Source of the DNA: Reichenbachiella ulvae
GTDB lineage: Bacteria; Bacteroidota; Bacteroidia; Cytophagales; Cyclobacteriaceae
DNA length: 64,000 bases
Direction: 5' to 3'
NCBI RefSeq assembly: GCF_025833875.1
Contig: NZ_JAOYOD010000001.1
Span: 186,001-250,000 of the forward strand
Positions 63,381-64,000 of the stretch are shown here, in pieces. Every line of letters starts with the position of its first letter. Position 1 is the first letter of the stretch. The position numbers and the translations under genes are program-made. Under the pieces are notes generated by a model, which searched no databases, was not told where the DNA came from, and worked only from the letters and a program-made list of their open reading frames with translations.

Positions 63381-64000
63381 ATGAAAAAACGATTACTAGA
63401 GACGACCGGAAGGAAATCCTTCTCCGTTGTTTTGATGCAATGTTTGCTGGTGATGTTTTGTCTTCAGGCTACTGCCTGGACGGCAAATGCCGCATCAGCT
63501 GATGTTACGGTCAGTGGGACAATTACTGATCAGACAGATGGGTCACCTTTGCCAGGTGTAAATGTGCTAGTGAAAGGAACAAGTACTGGTACAGTATCTG
63601 ATTTGGACGGCAATTATTCCATCAATGTTGACGAAGCTGGAACTTTGGTTTTTAGCTTTATTGGATATGTCACTACAGAGGTGCAGGTAGCTGGACGATC
63701 AACTATCGATGTTTCTTTGGATTTAGATGTTCAATCATTAGAGGAAGTTGTGGTGGTTGGATACGGTACGCAGGAGCGTGCTAAAGTTACTGGTGCGATT
63801 GCTACTGTAGAATCAGAAAAAATTACTCAGGTTCCTGTTCTATCTGCAGATCAAGCACTTCAGGGAAGAGTACCTGGTGTAACTGTAACTAGTGCTGGTG
63901 CTCCTGGTACGAGTCCAAGAGTTCAGATTCGTGGATTGGGAACAACAGGTGACAATGCACCATTGGTTGTAGTTGACGGAGTGATAGTCGGTGGATTAGC
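63381..64000 (+). CDS. SusC/RagA-type TonB-dependent receptor, cut by window end
   Basis: 206 codons visible from the ATG at 63381 to the window edge. Signal peptide around SVVLMQCLLVMFCLQATAW, then a CarboxypepD_reg-like domain (GTITDQTDGSPLPGVNVLVK, STGTVSDLDGNYSINV), the TonB-box region SLEEVVVVGYGTQE and the plug domain (IRGLGTTGDNAPLVVVDGVI). SusC proteins form the outer-membrane barrel that imports oligosaccharides with a SusD partner, powered by TonB. The expected susD and further enzymes lie beyond the window. Confidence 0.92.
   Translation, partial: MKKRLLETTGRKSFSVVLMQCLLVMFCLQATAWTANAASADVTVSGTITDQTDGSPLPGVNVLVKGTSTGTVSDLDGNYSINVDEAGTLVFSFIGYVTTEVQVAGRSTIDVSLDLDVQSLEEVVVVGYGTQERAKVTGAIATVESEKITQVPVLSADQALQGRVPGVTVTSAGAPGTSPRVQIRGLGTTGDNAPLVVVDGVIVGGL

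Overview
The window looks like a chromosomal segment of a member of the Bacteroidota, most likely a marine or environmental member of the Cytophagales. The support is: three secreted proteins with type IX secretion (T9SS) C-terminal sorting domains, a SusC-type TonB-dependent receptor, a giant hybrid two-component regulator (HTCS), LytTR/LytS-type signalling, a Bacteroidota-style LptD, many short lipoproteins, and several matches to the Bacteroidota -7 promoter element TAnnTTTG. Genus cannot be fixed from the sequence alone. I saw no rRNA, tRNA, CRISPR array, transposase, integrase or phage gene.

Layout. 1-7.4 kb: start of a secreted protein (cut by the window edge), a cyclophilin, a repeat-rich stretch (two copies of a 117-bp palindromic element, a perfect 33-nt palindrome and an eleven-unit 21-bp tandem array), rsmE, a TPR lipoprotein, a small MscS channel, a T9SS-exported SGNH esterase and a serine hydrolase whose lipoprotein signal seems displaced by a frameshift. 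7.4-17.3 kb: a chemoreceptor, ogt, a three-gene circularly permuted ATP-grasp/alpha-E/transglutaminase operon, a CsaA-like protein, a coiled-coil lipoprotein, TonB, an FKBP and a gamma-glutamylcyclotransferase-like protein. 17.3-35.6 kb: mostly housekeeping (TruA-like, CinA, 2-oxoacid dehydrogenase E2, MiaA, ClpS, RecR, aminotransferase, HemE), with a FadH-like dienoyl-CoA reductase, an SMP-30 plus cytochrome c lipoprotein pair, an orphan SiaC-like protein and a 7TM hybrid kinase. 35.6-45.7 kb: a TPR protein ending in a histidine-kinase dimerisation domain without an ATPase domain, the envelope group MlaD-amidase / LptD, an MFS transporter, a YhhN-family protein, and a queD-U32 peptidase-ferredoxin operon probably acting on tRNA wobble uridine and guanine.

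45.8-55.9 kb is a minus-strand surface/signalling block: a DUF2341-LamG T9SS protein, a TPR-LytS-type kinase with its LytTR regulator, and a 1,829-residue secreted protein built of beta-propeller, FG-GAP and cadherin-like repeats. 56.2-64 kb is the left part of a polysaccharide utilisation locus: HTCS regulator, an unannotated 33-residue membrane peptide, a PA14-containing GH3 glycosidase and the start of a SusC-like receptor cut by the window end.

The HTCS would sense a glycan fragment in the periplasm and drive the GH3/SusC genes. The T9SS-exported esterase and LamG protein fit a glycan-degrading lifestyle. TonB (about 15.5 kb) could energise SusC-type receptors. The most unusual features are the 21-bp tandem array, the 33-residue peptide with a 21-bp-spaced direct repeat upstream, the ATPase-less kinase, and the recurrence of -7-like elements ending 4-5 nt before start codons, which suggests leaderless transcripts.
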